Of a stretch of 64,000 nt of DNA, positions 17,884 through 26,147 are shown piece by piece (position 1 is the stretch's first letter; each line of letters begins with the position of its first letter). This stretch comes from Candidatus Latescibacterota bacterium (GTDB lineage Bacteria > JAAXHH01), in NCBI GenBank assembly GCA_022821085.1, contig JAJEEG010000006.1:2377330-2441329 (forward strand), read 5' to 3'. A model generated the notes under the pieces. The model was not told the DNA's origin, made no database searches, and was given only the letters and a program-made list of their open reading frames with translations. A program made the translations under genes and the position numbers.

Positions 17884-18732
17884 TCACGGGGCATCGGCGG
17901 GCGCCGCTTTCCCTTTCTTGAGCACCTCGTTCATGCTCCCGGTGCGGTATCCTTCCAGGTCCAGCGTGACGTAGTCGTAGCCGATTTCCTTTAAATAGGC
18001 CGCGATCTCGTCGTGGTGTTCGACGACCTTCGGGAGGTCGGCGGGCTCCGTCTCGATGCGGGCCATGTTCCTGTGGTGCCGCACCCGAAACTGCCTCAGG
18101 CCCAGGCCGCGGATGAAGGCTTCGGCCCGGCCGACCTGTTCGAGGGCTTCGATCGTGATCGGGTCGCCGTAGGGAAAGCGGGACGACAGGCAGGCCAGGG
18201 AAGGCTTGTCCGCCGTGGGCAGGCCAAGGCGCTCCGACAGCGCGCGGACGTCGGCCTTGGTGAACCCGGCGTCCTTCAGCGGACTGCGCACGCCGTGTTC
18301 CCGAATCGCCAGCATGCCGGGGCGAAAGTCGCTGATGTCGTCCAGGATGCTGCCTTCGCAGATGAAGGCGGCGCCTTCCTCCCGGGCGATCTTCTCGAGG
18401 TGCGTATACAGTTCGTCCCGGCAGAAATAGCACCTTCTCGGGTTGTTCTGCATGTACTCCGCGTTGTGGATTTCCTCCGTGTCCACGTAGCGGTGCCGGG
18501 CGCCCATCCATTCGGCCAGTTCGGCGGCCTCGTCCTTCTCTTCCTCGGGCAGCGATTCGGACACGCCGGTCACGCCCAGGGCACTGTCTTCCAGTACGTC
18601 GGAGGCTACCTTAAGCAGCAGCGTGCTGTCCACGCCGGCGGAAAAGGCCACCAGGACGCTGCCCATGGCGCGCAGATCATCCCGGAGTGATTGGTACTTT
18701 TCATCCAGTGTGGAGGACTGGTTCCGGCTCAC
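17884..18732 (-). CDS. larE: ATP-dependent sacrificial sulfur transferase LarE
   Basis: LarE adenylates and thiolates pyridinium dicarboxylate mononucleotide while making the nickel-pincer cofactor of lactate racemase and related enzymes. The PP-loop SAGVDST is at residues 31-37. Three cysteines (C101 and C104 in RRCYFC, C181 in SLACLSSRF) match the LarE type that has a CxxC pair plus the sulfur-donor cysteine and is thought to carry an iron-sulfur cluster. I chose the GTG at 18732, preceded by GGGAG, because it gives the usual 282 residues; the frame is open for another 64 codons upstream without family sequence. No larA, larB or larC is in the window, so the client enzyme is unknown. Confidence 0.88.
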   Translation of the reverse strand: MSRNQSSTLDEKYQSLRDDLRAMGSVLVAFSAGVDSTLLLKVASDVLEDSALGVTGVSESLPEEEKDEAAELAEWMGARHRYVDTEEIHNAEYMQNNPRRCYFCRDELYTHLEKIAREEGAAFICEGSILDDISDFRPGMLAIREHGVRSPLKDAGFTKADVRALSERLGLPTADKPSLACLSSRFPYGDPITIEALEQVGRAEAFIRGLGLRQFRVRHHRNMARIETEPADLPKVVEHHDEIAAYLKEIGYDYVTLDLEGYRTGSMNEVLKKGKAAPADAP

Positions 18733-19027
18733 GTCCTGCTCCCGATCGAACCCGGTTTCACGGAAGGCGAGCACCGGCATCGATCTCGGCGGAAACGCCG
18801 TCACGGCGCTCGCAGGCAGGGGAACGCCCACCATGATTTCGCTTGACAGAAGGGGGGTTCCGCCGCAATTTAACACGTCTGTTTCAAGTGGGTTAAAGAT
18901 ACGGCGGACACGGATTCGAGACAACGGTTTTTTGCGGTAATTCGCCGTGAACGAAGGGGCCGGAGACCTTTAAAAAGGCCCTCGCGGGCACGCGATCGAT
19001 AAGGTAAGCGAAGGAGTACGATCGGGC

Positions 19028-20071
19028 ATGAACCTGGACGATAGGACGCAATCCATCGCATCGGCGGGCAATGGTTCGGAAAACGGATCGAGCGAACCGA
19101 CCCGGCTCTACAGCGGCATCCAGCCCACCGGCGACATCCACATCGGGAACTATCTCGGCGCCGTGGCCAACTGGGCCAGGCTCATCCCGCGGTACGACTG
19201 CATCTATTGCGTCGTGGACTACCACGCCATCACCATCGAGTACGACCCGGACACCATGCGGGACGCCGTGCTGGACACGGCCACGATGGGCATCGCCTGC
19301 GGCCTCGACCCGGACCGCTGCACCTTCTTCGTGCAGTCCCACGTGTCCGAAACCATGGAGCTGGCCTGGATCTTCAGCACCGTGACCGCGCTGGGCGCCC
19401 TGGAACGAATGACCCAGTTCAAGGACAAGGCCGCCCAGCACAAGCAGAATATCAACGCGGGCCTGTTCACCTACCCCGTGCTCCAGGCGGCGGACATCCT
19501 GGGCGTCAAGGCCGACGGCGTGCCCGTGGGCGACGATCAGTCCCAGCACCTCGAACTGACGCGCGAAATCGCTAGGCGGTTCAACCACCTGTACGGGCCG
19601 GTGTTTCCCGAGGCCAGGACGCTCTACAGCCCCGCGCCGCGCATACTCGGCCTGGACGGCCAGTCCAAGATGAGCAAGAGCCAGGGGAACTACATCGCGA
19701 TGAAGGACCGGAGCGATACGGTCAGGAAGAAGCTCAGCACCGCCTATACCGATCCGAACCGGCTGCGGAGATCGGACCCCGGCAACCCGGACGTCTGCAA
19801 CATCTTCACACTGCACAAATCCTTTTCCAGTCCCGACGAAGTGGCGACCATCGATACGGAATGCCGGAGCGCGGGGATCGGCTGCGTCGACTGCAAGAAG
19901 AAGCTGGGTGACAACATGGAAACCGCGATGTCGCCGATCCAGGACAAGTACGAAGACCTGACCGGCCGGCCCGACGACGTGCGGGACGCCCTCGCCGCGG
20001 GCGCGGACCGCGTAAGGACGCTGACGTCGGACACCATGTGCCAGGTCCGGGAGAACCTGGGTTTGAGGTAG
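19028..20071 (+). CDS. trpS: Tryptophan--tRNA ligase
   Basis: Charges tRNA-Trp. A 347-residue class I synthetase with the HIGN motif at 38-41 and KMSKS at 214-218, and the tryptophan pocket region PVGDDQSQHLELTR at 166-179. The first 25 residues are a non-conserved hydrophilic extension; the conserved part begins RLYSGIQPTGDIHIGN. AAGGAG lies 11 bases before the ATG. Single gene between divergent larE and the TonB-like gene. Confidence 0.96.
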   Translation: MNLDDRTQSIASAGNGSENGSSEPTRLYSGIQPTGDIHIGNYLGAVANWARLIPRYDCIYCVVDYHAITIEYDPDTMRDAVLDTATMGIACGLDPDRCTFFVQSHVSETMELAWIFSTVTALGALERMTQFKDKAAQHKQNINAGLFTYPVLQAADILGVKADGVPVGDDQSQHLELTREIARRFNHLYGPVFPEARTLYSPAPRILGLDGQSKMSKSQGNYIAMKDRSDTVRKKLSTAYTDPNRLRRSDPGNPDVCNIFTLHKSFSSPDEVATIDTECRSAGIGCVDCKKKLGDNMETAMSPIQDKYEDLTGRPDDVRDALAAGADRVRTLTSDTMCQVRENLGLR

Positions 20072-20148
20072 GACGAATGGAACCCCCTGGCCTTCACCGC
20101 GTTCTTTACAACGTGATTGAATCTCCTCCCCGTCCTTAAGAATCATGC

Positions 20149-21288
20149 ATGGATATTTACTCGAAAGAATATACCCACCAGTCCCGGCCCCTGGGACGGA
20201 CTGTATCCTTTCGCCGCAATACGGCCAAATACCTCCTGATCGCCTTCGTGATTGCCGGACTGCTCCATGGGTTCTCCCTGCTGGTCCTCCTGGCCACCGG
20301 CCTGCTTGAAGACAAGTCCATGATCGATCTCACCCTGGTGCCGTACGAACGCCTGGAGGAACTCGAACGGGCCTACATGGAAATGCAGAACCCGCCGACC
20401 CTCGTCGACGTGCCGGAAGAAGCCCGCGTGGAGGAGCCACCGGACGACCCCGATGCCGACGTGGCGGACAAAAATGCCCTCGCGAGCGACCTGCTTGAGG
20501 ATACGGAACTGCCCGAAGGTTTGGCTTATTCAGAGGGCGACCTGGAGATCAGGACGATGGAGGATTCCGAGGAAGAGGAAGATCAACAGCACGACCCCTT
20601 CGCCGGCGGCGTCCCGCTCACGCCCCGTCAGGGTGGCATCGAGGATTTCCAGGAGTTGGAAGACCCGCCCATGTGGACCTCGGACATGATCATCCGGCCC
20701 GAATACCGGGGCAGGGGCGGGCGCGCAGGCCGCGGTGAAGGCGGGATGGAAGGGGAGATCATTGCTTCGGCGCCCCGGCCTACCGGACCGGAAGCCCCGG
20801 TCTTCATCCCCCAGGACGATCTGAACGAACTGGCCCAGGAATCCCGGCAACCCGCGTACGAGCGGCACAGGCGTTTCGGATTCGGATTCGGGAGCACCGG
20901 GCCTCGGGTGCCCAGGACGGACAACCGCCACACCTCGGTCAGGGATTACGGAGATTTCTCGCTCAGTACCTACGCCTGGGACTACGCGCCTTACCTGTAT
21001 ATACTCCGCGAAAGGGTGAGACGGCGCTGGTTCGCCCCGGAGGCCTTCAACCTCGGCCTGGTGAGCGGGCGGGTCATCATACGGTTCAAGATCATGCCCG
21101 ACGGCGCGCTGCGCGACCTCGAGGTCCTGTCCTACCGGGACAACGACATCCCCTACCAGTCCCTCGTGGCTTCGAGCCGCAACGCCATCGAATCGGCGAG
21201 CCCCTTCCCGCCCCTTCCCGCCGACTTCCTCCACCCATTCCTTGAAATCACCGGCACCTTCTACTACCAGATACTGCGTGCGAGGTAA
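20149..21288 (+). CDS. TonB-like energy transducer / TolA-type protein
   Basis: A 379-residue inner-membrane anchored protein: short cytoplasmic N-terminus, one helix at about 27-50, a long acidic and proline-containing periplasmic region (about 60-290, with an arginine/glycine-rich patch near 185-200), and a C-terminal TonB/TolA-like domain (about 285-379) beginning YLYILRERVRRRWFAPEAF and containing GRVIIRFKIMPDGALRDLEVL. Such proteins pass proton-motive energy to outer-membrane receptors. No ExbB or ExbD gene is adjacent. The following ion-channel gene starts 3 bases after its stop, and the channel's ribosome site overlaps that stop, so the two are translationally coupled. Confidence 0.75.
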   Translation: MDIYSKEYTHQSRPLGRTVSFRRNTAKYLLIAFVIAGLLHGFSLLVLLATGLLEDKSMIDLTLVPYERLEELERAYMEMQNPPTLVDVPEEARVEEPPDDPDADVADKNALASDLLEDTELPEGLAYSEGDLEIRTMEDSEEEEDQQHDPFAGGVPLTPRQGGIEDFQELEDPPMWTSDMIIRPEYRGRGGRAGRGEGGMEGEIIASAPRPTGPEAPVFIPQDDLNELAQESRQPAYERHRRFGFGFGSTGPRVPRTDNRHTSVRDYGDFSLSTYAWDYAPYLYILRERVRRRWFAPEAFNLGLVSGRVIIRFKIMPDGALRDLEVLSYRDNDIPYQSLVASSRNAIESASPFPPLPADFLHPFLEITGTFYYQILRAR

Positions 21289-21291
21289 CCG

Positions 21292-22236
21292 TTGCAGGCG
21301 CAAATCGGCAGACTAGGCGGGCTAGGCAGACTAGGCAGGCTAGGCAGGCTGGTCGATTCGAAGGTGTTTCAGCACACCGTACTCGGGGTGATCACGGCGG
21401 CCGCCGTCCTGGTGGGGCTGGAAACCTCGCGGGAAATGGTAGCCCGGTACGGCGACTGGCTGCACCGGCTCGACCAGTTGGTCCTGCTGTTCTTCATCGT
21501 GGAAGCCCTGCTGAAGATGGCGCGCCACGGCCGTCACTGGTACCGGTATTTCGGCGACCGCTGGAACGTGTTCGATTTCCTCATCGTGGTGGCCTGCCTG
21601 CTGCCCGCCGGAGGGCAGTACGCGGCGGTGTTGCGCCTGGCCCGGGTGCTCCGGGCGCTGCGGCTCGTGACCGCGGTGCCGAAACTGCAGTTGCTGGTCA
21701 ACTCGCTGCTCAAGTCGGTCACGTCGCTGGGATACGTCGGCCTGCTGCTGGCCGTGCTGTTCTACGTCTACGCGGTGCTGGGCGTCTACCTTTTCCGCGG
21801 CAACGACCCCGTGCACTTCCAGGACCTGTCGACCGCGCTGCTGACCCTGTTCCGGGTCGTGACCCTGGAGGACTGGACCGACGTGATGTATATCCAGATG
21901 TACGGCAGCGAAGCCTATCCGAACTACGCCGCATTTACCCAGGCCCACCTGCGCGAAGCCTCCCGGGCCATGCCCGTCCTCGGCGCCGCTTTCTTCGTTT
22001 CCTTCGTGATGCTCGGCACCATGATCATGCTGAACCTCTTCATCGGGGTGATCATCAACTCCATGTCCGAGGCCCAGGCCGACCGGGAGTCCGAGGAAAG
22101 GCGCAGGCACCTGGAACGGGACGGCCGGATCAGCGTGGGGGATGAAATCGGGTTGATCGAGGAAGAGATCCAGAAGCTCTCGAGGCGGCTTAAATCCCTG
22201 CGCGGTCGGGCGGATGCGGAAAGCGGAGACGGGTGA
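21292..22236 (+). CDS. Voltage-gated cation channel of the bacterial Nav/Cav type
   Basis: A 314-residue single-domain six-helix channel. S4 carries four arginines at three-residue spacing (R115, R118, R121, R124), and the pore loop contains TLEDWTD at 191-197, followed by S6 with LNLFIGVIINSM and a C-terminal coiled coil. The filter has two extra acidic residues compared with the TLESW filters of sodium-selective bacterial channels and resembles filters engineered for calcium selectivity. The N-terminus is a GLGR repeat encoded by a 9-bp tandem repeat. The TTG start is supported by GAGG overlapping the previous stop. Coupled translation with the TonB-like gene has no obvious functional meaning. 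Confidence 0.85.
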   Translation: MQAQIGRLGGLGRLGRLGRLVDSKVFQHTVLGVITAAAVLVGLETSREMVARYGDWLHRLDQLVLLFFIVEALLKMARHGRHWYRYFGDRWNVFDFLIVVACLLPAGGQYAAVLRLARVLRALRLVTAVPKLQLLVNSLLKSVTSLGYVGLLLAVLFYVYAVLGVYLFRGNDPVHFQDLSTALLTLFRVVTLEDWTDVMYIQMYGSEAYPNYAAFTQAHLREASRAMPVLGAAFFVSFVMLGTMIMLNLFIGVIINSMSEAQADRESEERRRHLERDGRISVGDEIGLIEEEIQKLSRRLKSLRGRADAESGDG

Positions 22237-22289
22237 CTCGTGCTGGCGAGGGTTGACTCGCGCCGAGGAAGGGTGACTCGTGCCGGGGA
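22231..22289 (+). repeat. Three ~20-bp tandem units spanning the channel gene's stop
   Basis: GGGTGACTCGTGCTGGCGA (22231-22249) and two diverged copies (22250-22269, 22270-22289). Each contains TGACTCG; in the first copy TGA is the stop codon. Confidence 0.75.
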
Positions 22290-22299
22290 TGCCCGGCAT

Positions 22300-22650
22300 T
22301 CAGATCTGCTCGCCGCCTTCAGGTCCGTAGAAGATGACCCACGTCTTCATCGACTCGCCGAAGTCCAGAAACCGGTGTTCGACGCCCGCAGGCACGAAGA
22401 AGAAGTCTCCGGCCTCGAAAGGCACGACCTCTCCTCCCATTTCGAACTTCCCCTTCCCTTCCACGATCACGTAGCACTCGTCACGGCTGTGTGGCGTCTG
22501 GTCGTCCACGTCCCGGGGTATGTACAACTCGATCTGCAGTTCGCCGCGCTCAAGGGCGACGTGGAACCGGTCCCCGTTGGGCGCGGGGATCTTCGCGGCG
22601 ACTTCCGCGGCAGTGATGCGCTTGCATGTGTGTCTGTGCATGTTTCCCAT
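22300..22650 (-). CDS. Cupin-domain protein
   Basis: A 116-residue single-domain cupin with motif 1 around HSRDECYVIVEGKGKFEMGG (metal-ligand H54, E58 region) and motif 2 FFFVPAGVEHRFLDF. Small cupins of this type range from isomerases and dioxygenases to sugar-binding proteins, and the substrate cannot be told. The next ATG, three codons in, is an equally good start. It converges with the ion-channel gene. Confidence 0.8.
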   Translation of the reverse strand: MGNMHRHTCKRITAAEVAAKIPAPNGDRFHVALERGELQIELYIPRDVDDQTPHSRDECYVIVEGKGKFEMGGEVVPFEAGDFFFVPAGVEHRFLDFGESMKTWVIFYGPEGGEQI

Positions 22651-22951
22651 CCACGTGGATTAAGTAAATCGCCGAGTTGGCATCAGCACGCATAAAGTGA
22701 ACTAGCGTCAGGACGTCACATAACACGATCTACTAAGATACCGAAGTGACCTGCTCATTGCCACGGATTAGCACCAGGCACTATGTAATACGGGCCGTAA
22801 TATGGACCGTAATATGGGCCGCCGTTGACACCCACCGAACACCCCATTAACTTGATCCAGAGATATACAAGACGGCCTATCTTCGCCTTACGATACCGAT
22901 CGGACCGGCTCCTGAAACTGTGATATACGAAATAGCAGCCTGGAGGTCCTG
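22651..22951. other. Intergenic region upstream of hicBA
   Basis: About 300 bases with no convincing gene. It contains a 12-bp tandem repeat at 22785-22820 and otherwise no structure I can name. Promoters for both the cupin gene and hicBA should lie here but no clear hexamers were identified. Confidence 0.4.
22785..22820. repeat. 12-bp tandem repeat, three copies
   Basis: GTAATACGGGCC, GTAATATGGACC and GTAATATGGGCC run end to end about 130 bases before hicB. It may be an operator array or a simple repeat. Confidence 0.75.
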
Positions 22952-23143
22952 ATGACAAGAGTGTGGACGGCAATTATTGAACGAGAAGGCGATGGATATG
23001 TCGCTTTGTGTCCCGAATTGGACATCGCCAGTCAGGGTTCTAGTGTGGCCGAAGCCCGTGACAACCTGAAGGAAGCCCTGGGTTTGTTCTGTGAAACCGC
23101 TTCGGGTGACGAGCTGGAACGCCGTCTCCATGCCGAAATATAA
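22952..23143 (+). CDS. hicB: HicB-family antitoxin
   Basis: A 63-residue HicB antitoxin with the partial RNase H-like fold: WTAIIEREGDGYVALCPELDIASQGSSVAEA is the typical first half. It neutralises HicA. GGAGG lies 5 bases before the ATG. The short form lacks a C-terminal DNA-binding domain, so any autoregulation would need another route. The toxin gene follows after 22 bases. Confidence 0.85.
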   Translation: MTRVWTAIIEREGDGYVALCPELDIASQGSSVAEARDNLKEALGLFCETASGDELERRLHAEI

Positions 23144-23165
23144 ATAACGCAAGTTGAGGTACCCG

Positions 23166-23339
23166 TTGGCTAAACTCCGTGTGCTATCCGGCCGTGAAGT
23201 CTGCGGTATCCTGTCGGAGAACGGGTTTGTCGAGGTTAGGAGAAGGGGTAGTCACATACTGATGCAGAAGGTTGACCAAAGCGGCAGAACCGTCACAGTT
23301 CCCGTACCAGATCACAAAGAGTTGTACGTTTTCGCGTAA
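23166..23339 (+). CDS. hicA: HicA-family mRNA interferase toxin, C-terminally shortened
   Basis: HicA cleaves mRNA using a histidine in the GSH motif, present here as RRRGSHILMQ. The double-stranded RNA-binding-like fold is seen as LSGREVCGILSENGFVEVRRRGSH and the strand TVTVPVPDHKEL. The protein then stops after YVFA, about 15 to 20 residues before the usual end, so the last helix (normally following HKEL) is missing. The start was placed at the TTG preceded by GAGGT. The shortened toxin may be inactive or weak; the antitoxin looks intact. Confidence 0.72.
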   Translation: MAKLRVLSGREVCGILSENGFVEVRRRGSHILMQKVDQSGRTVTVPVPDHKELYVFA

Positions 23340-23366
23340 CACCCTCATCCAACACCCAGGAACCCC

Positions 23367-24365
23367 ATGCCCACCCACCCCACGCCAGCCGACCTCTTAA
23401 AAGCACGCCGTTTCCTCAACCAGTACCTGGCTCCGACGCCCATGTACCGTTCCGCCGGGTTCAGTGAGACACTGGGGCTGGAACTCCACGTGAAGTACGA
23501 GAATTTCCAGCCTATCCGCTCGTTCAAGGTGAGGGGCGGGTTGTACACCATGTCCCTGCTCGACGAGGCGCAGCGCGCCAGGGGGGTCACCACGGCGTCC
23601 ACCGGCAACCATGGCCAGGGCATTGCCTACGGCGGGGGCGTGATGGGGGTTCCCGTCACGGTGGTCGTGCCCCATGGAACGCCGGAGGTGAAGAGCGACG
23701 CCATCCGCCGCCTGGGCGCTGAGTTGGTCGTCCACGGGGAGACGATCGCCGACGGATTCGCGCGGTCGCGGGAGATCGCGGAGGAGACCGGCATGGTGTA
23801 CATCGAAGACGGGGAAGACTTCGGCCTCATGGCGGGCGCGGGCACCATCGGCCTGGAGATCGTGGAGGACATGCCGGACGCGGACGCGGTGGTGCTGCCC
23901 GTGGGCGGCGGGAACCTGATCGCGGGCGTGGGCACGGCCATCAAGGCCACCCATCCGGACGTTCGCCTCATCGGCGTCCAGGCGTCCAACGCGCCGTCGG
24001 TTTACCGGTCCTGGCAGGAAGGCCGGACGGTGACCACGGCGACCTGCGACACCTTCGCCGGAGGACTGGCGACGACCTATCCGGGCGGCCTGGCCTTCGA
24101 TGTCCTGAAAGACCTGGTCGACGAAATGCATCTTGTCACCGAAGAAGAGATGAAGCAAGCGATCCCCGTCGTCCTCGAACACACCGGGTTCATCGCGGAA
24201 GGCGCGGCCGCGGCGGTATTCGCCCTGTGCATGCGCGAGGCGGCGTCGTGGCGGGGCCGGCGCGTCGCCGCGCTGTTCAGCGGCGGCAACCTGGGAATGG
24301 ACGGCGTGCGCGAGATGGTCCGCACCTTGAACGAACGGAATCCAGCTAAGCATCCCACTACCTGA
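23367..24365 (+). CDS. Threonine dehydratase-like PLP-dependent enzyme
   Basis: A 332-residue fold-type II PLP enzyme. The Schiff-base lysine is K54 in RSFKVRG, the substrate loop is STGNHGQG (about 77-84), and the phosphate-binding glycine loop is VGGGNLIAG (about 178-186). It lacks the C-terminal ACT-like regulatory domain of biosynthetic IlvA, so it is closer to catabolic threonine/serine dehydratases or serine racemases. AGGA precedes the ATG. A TPP-dependent enzyme follows on the same strand 44 bases later; a shared pathway is possible but unspecified. Confidence 0.87.
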   Translation: MPTHPTPADLLKARRFLNQYLAPTPMYRSAGFSETLGLELHVKYENFQPIRSFKVRGGLYTMSLLDEAQRARGVTTASTGNHGQGIAYGGGVMGVPVTVVVPHGTPEVKSDAIRRLGAELVVHGETIADGFARSREIAEETGMVYIEDGEDFGLMAGAGTIGLEIVEDMPDADAVVLPVGGGNLIAGVGTAIKATHPDVRLIGVQASNAPSVYRSWQEGRTVTTATCDTFAGGLATTYPGGLAFDVLKDLVDEMHLVTEEEMKQAIPVVLEHTGFIAEGAAAAVFALCMREAASWRGRRVAALFSGGNLGMDGVREMVRTLNERNPAKHPTT

Positions 24366-24386
24366 ACGAATAGCATCCAGCTAGCC
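24326..24386 (+). repeat. Tandem duplication covering the end of the PLP-enzyme gene
   Basis: A ~25-base block beginning CTTGAACGAACGGAATCC (24326) is repeated with changes beginning CCTGAACGAATAGCATCC (24361). The TGA in the second copy is the gene's stop codon. Confidence 0.65.
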
Positions 24387-24409
24387 GATGTAAGAGGAGT
24401 ATTGAAGCT

Positions 24410-26044
24410 ATGAACGTTGCGCAAGCGGTTGCCCACGTATTGAAGAAGGAAGGCGTCGAATACCTCTTCGCGTACCCGGTCAATCCACTGATCGAAAGCG
24501 CCGCGGAACTGGACATCCGCACGGTGATCGTCCGCCAGGAGCGGATCGGCCTCCACATGGCGGACGCGATGAGCCGGCTGACGTCCGGCCGCAAGATCGG
24601 GGTGTTCTGCATGCAGAGCGGGCCGGGCACGGAGAACGCCTACGGCGGCGTGGCCCAGGCCTTCGGGGAATCGGTGCCGATCGTGGTGCTTCCCATGGGG
24701 TACCGGAGGACGGTCGCCCAGTTGCCGCCGAACTTCCACGCCTATCTCAACTTCCAGCACATCACCAAGTCCTGCGAATACCTGGTGCTCCCCGAGACCG
24801 TATCGGAGGTCATGCGACGGGCCTTCACGCAGGTAAGGAACGGGCGGCCCGGCCCGGCGCTGGTGGAGTTCCCGACCGACCTGCTCGGCGAAGAGGTGCC
24901 CGGGCCCTTTGACTACCGGCCGACTCCGTCTGTACGCGTCGGACCCGATCCGGACGCGGTGCGCGACGCCGCCGAGGCCCTGGTCGCGGCGGAAAGACCG
25001 GTCATCTACGCCGGGCAGGGGGTGCACTACGCAGAGGCATGGTCCGAGCTGCAACAGTTGGCCGAGCTGCTCGAGGCGCCGGTTACGACCAGCCTGGACG
25101 GCAAGAGCGCCTTCCCGGAAAACCATCCCCTTTCCCTGGGAAACGGGGGCCGGTCGATGCCCGAGCCCGTGCACGTCTTCGTGCAGAACGCCGACGTGAT
25201 CTTCGGTATCGGGTGCAGCTTCACCCGGACGAATTTCGGCCTGACCATGCCCGAGGGGAAGACCTACATCCACGCCACGCTGGATCCCGGCGACATCAAC
25301 AAGGACGTGGCGTGCCACTATCCCATCGTGGGCGACGCCGCGCTCATACTGCGGGCCCTCATCGACGAGGTTTCGGACCGGCTCAAAAACAAGCCGCGCG
25401 GCAGGTACGAAGGGATCGTGACCGAGATCCAGTCGATCCGGCAACGCTGGATGAACGCCTGGACGCCGAAACTGAAGGATGCTTCCACGCCCTTCTCTCC
25501 CTACCGGGTCATCAGCGACATGATTGACACCGTCGACATCGATCGGACGATCATCACCCACGACGCGGGCAGTCCTCGCGACCAGCTCACGCCCTTCTGG
25601 CCTTCGACCACGCCCCTGAGTTATATCGGCTGGGGCAAGACCACCCAGTTGGGCTACGGGCTCGGGCTGGCCATGGGCGCGAAGCTGGCGCACCCGGACA
25701 GGCTCTGCATCAACGTGTGGGGCGACGCGGCCATCGGGTTCACGGGCATGGACTTCGAGACGGCCGTGCGCGAGCGCATCCCCATTCTCTCCGTCCTGTT
25801 CAACAACCACTCCATGGCTATCGAAATTCCCGTCATGCCCACGTCGCAGGCGAAGTACGGCGCGACCGATATATCGGGGAACTATGCCATGATGGCGGAG
25901 GCCTTCGGCGGCTATGGCGAGCGGGTCGAGTCTCCCGACGAGATCATCCCGGCGCTCAAGCGGGGGATCAGGAAGACGGAGGAGGGGGTGCCGGCGCTGC
26001 TGGAATTCATGACCAGCAAGGAAATCGACTTCTCGTTCTTCTAA
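24410..26044 (+). CDS. Thiamine pyrophosphate-dependent enzyme (acetolactate synthase/benzoylformate decarboxylase type)
   Basis: A 544-residue enzyme with the three-domain TPP fold: N-terminal pyrimidine domain with the cofactor-activating glutamate E44 in RQERIGLHMAD, a central domain (about 190-340), and a C-terminal pyrophosphate domain with the metal-binding signature GDAAIGF followed about 25 residues later by the NNHS element. The FAD-site residues of acetolactate synthase are not obvious, so decarboxylase or oxidase-like chemistry is as likely as acetolactate synthesis. AGAGGAG lies 11 bases upstream. Family is certain, substrate unknown. Confidence 0.85.
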   Translation: MNVAQAVAHVLKKEGVEYLFAYPVNPLIESAAELDIRTVIVRQERIGLHMADAMSRLTSGRKIGVFCMQSGPGTENAYGGVAQAFGESVPIVVLPMGYRRTVAQLPPNFHAYLNFQHITKSCEYLVLPETVSEVMRRAFTQVRNGRPGPALVEFPTDLLGEEVPGPFDYRPTPSVRVGPDPDAVRDAAEALVAAERPVIYAGQGVHYAEAWSELQQLAELLEAPVTTSLDGKSAFPENHPLSLGNGGRSMPEPVHVFVQNADVIFGIGCSFTRTNFGLTMPEGKTYIHATLDPGDINKDVACHYPIVGDAALILRALIDEVSDRLKNKPRGRYEGIVTEIQSIRQRWMNAWTPKLKDASTPFSPYRVISDMIDTVDIDRTIITHDAGSPRDQLTPFWPSTTPLSYIGWGKTTQLGYGLGLAMGAKLAHPDRLCINVWGDAAIGFTGMDFETAVRERIPILSVLFNNHSMAIEIPVMPTSQAKYGATDISGNYAMMAEAFGGYGERVESPDEIIPALKRGIRKTEEGVPALLEFMTSKEIDFSFF

Positions 26045-26050
26045 TGGCTG

Positions 26051-26147
26051 GGTGCCGCCGAGTCCTGGCACGCCGCGTCTTGGTGCCGCCGAGTCCTGGT
26101 GCGCCGCGTGGCCTGGTGCCGCCGAGCCCTGGCGCGCCGCGTGTCCT
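26051..26147. repeat. Three ~32-bp tandem units between convergent genes
   Basis: Units at 26051-26081, 26082-26114 and 26115-26147 all begin GGTGCCGCCGAG and contain CGCCGCGT. The third runs into the thiO stop codon (minus strand). The block fills the whole gap between the two gene ends. Confidence 0.8.
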
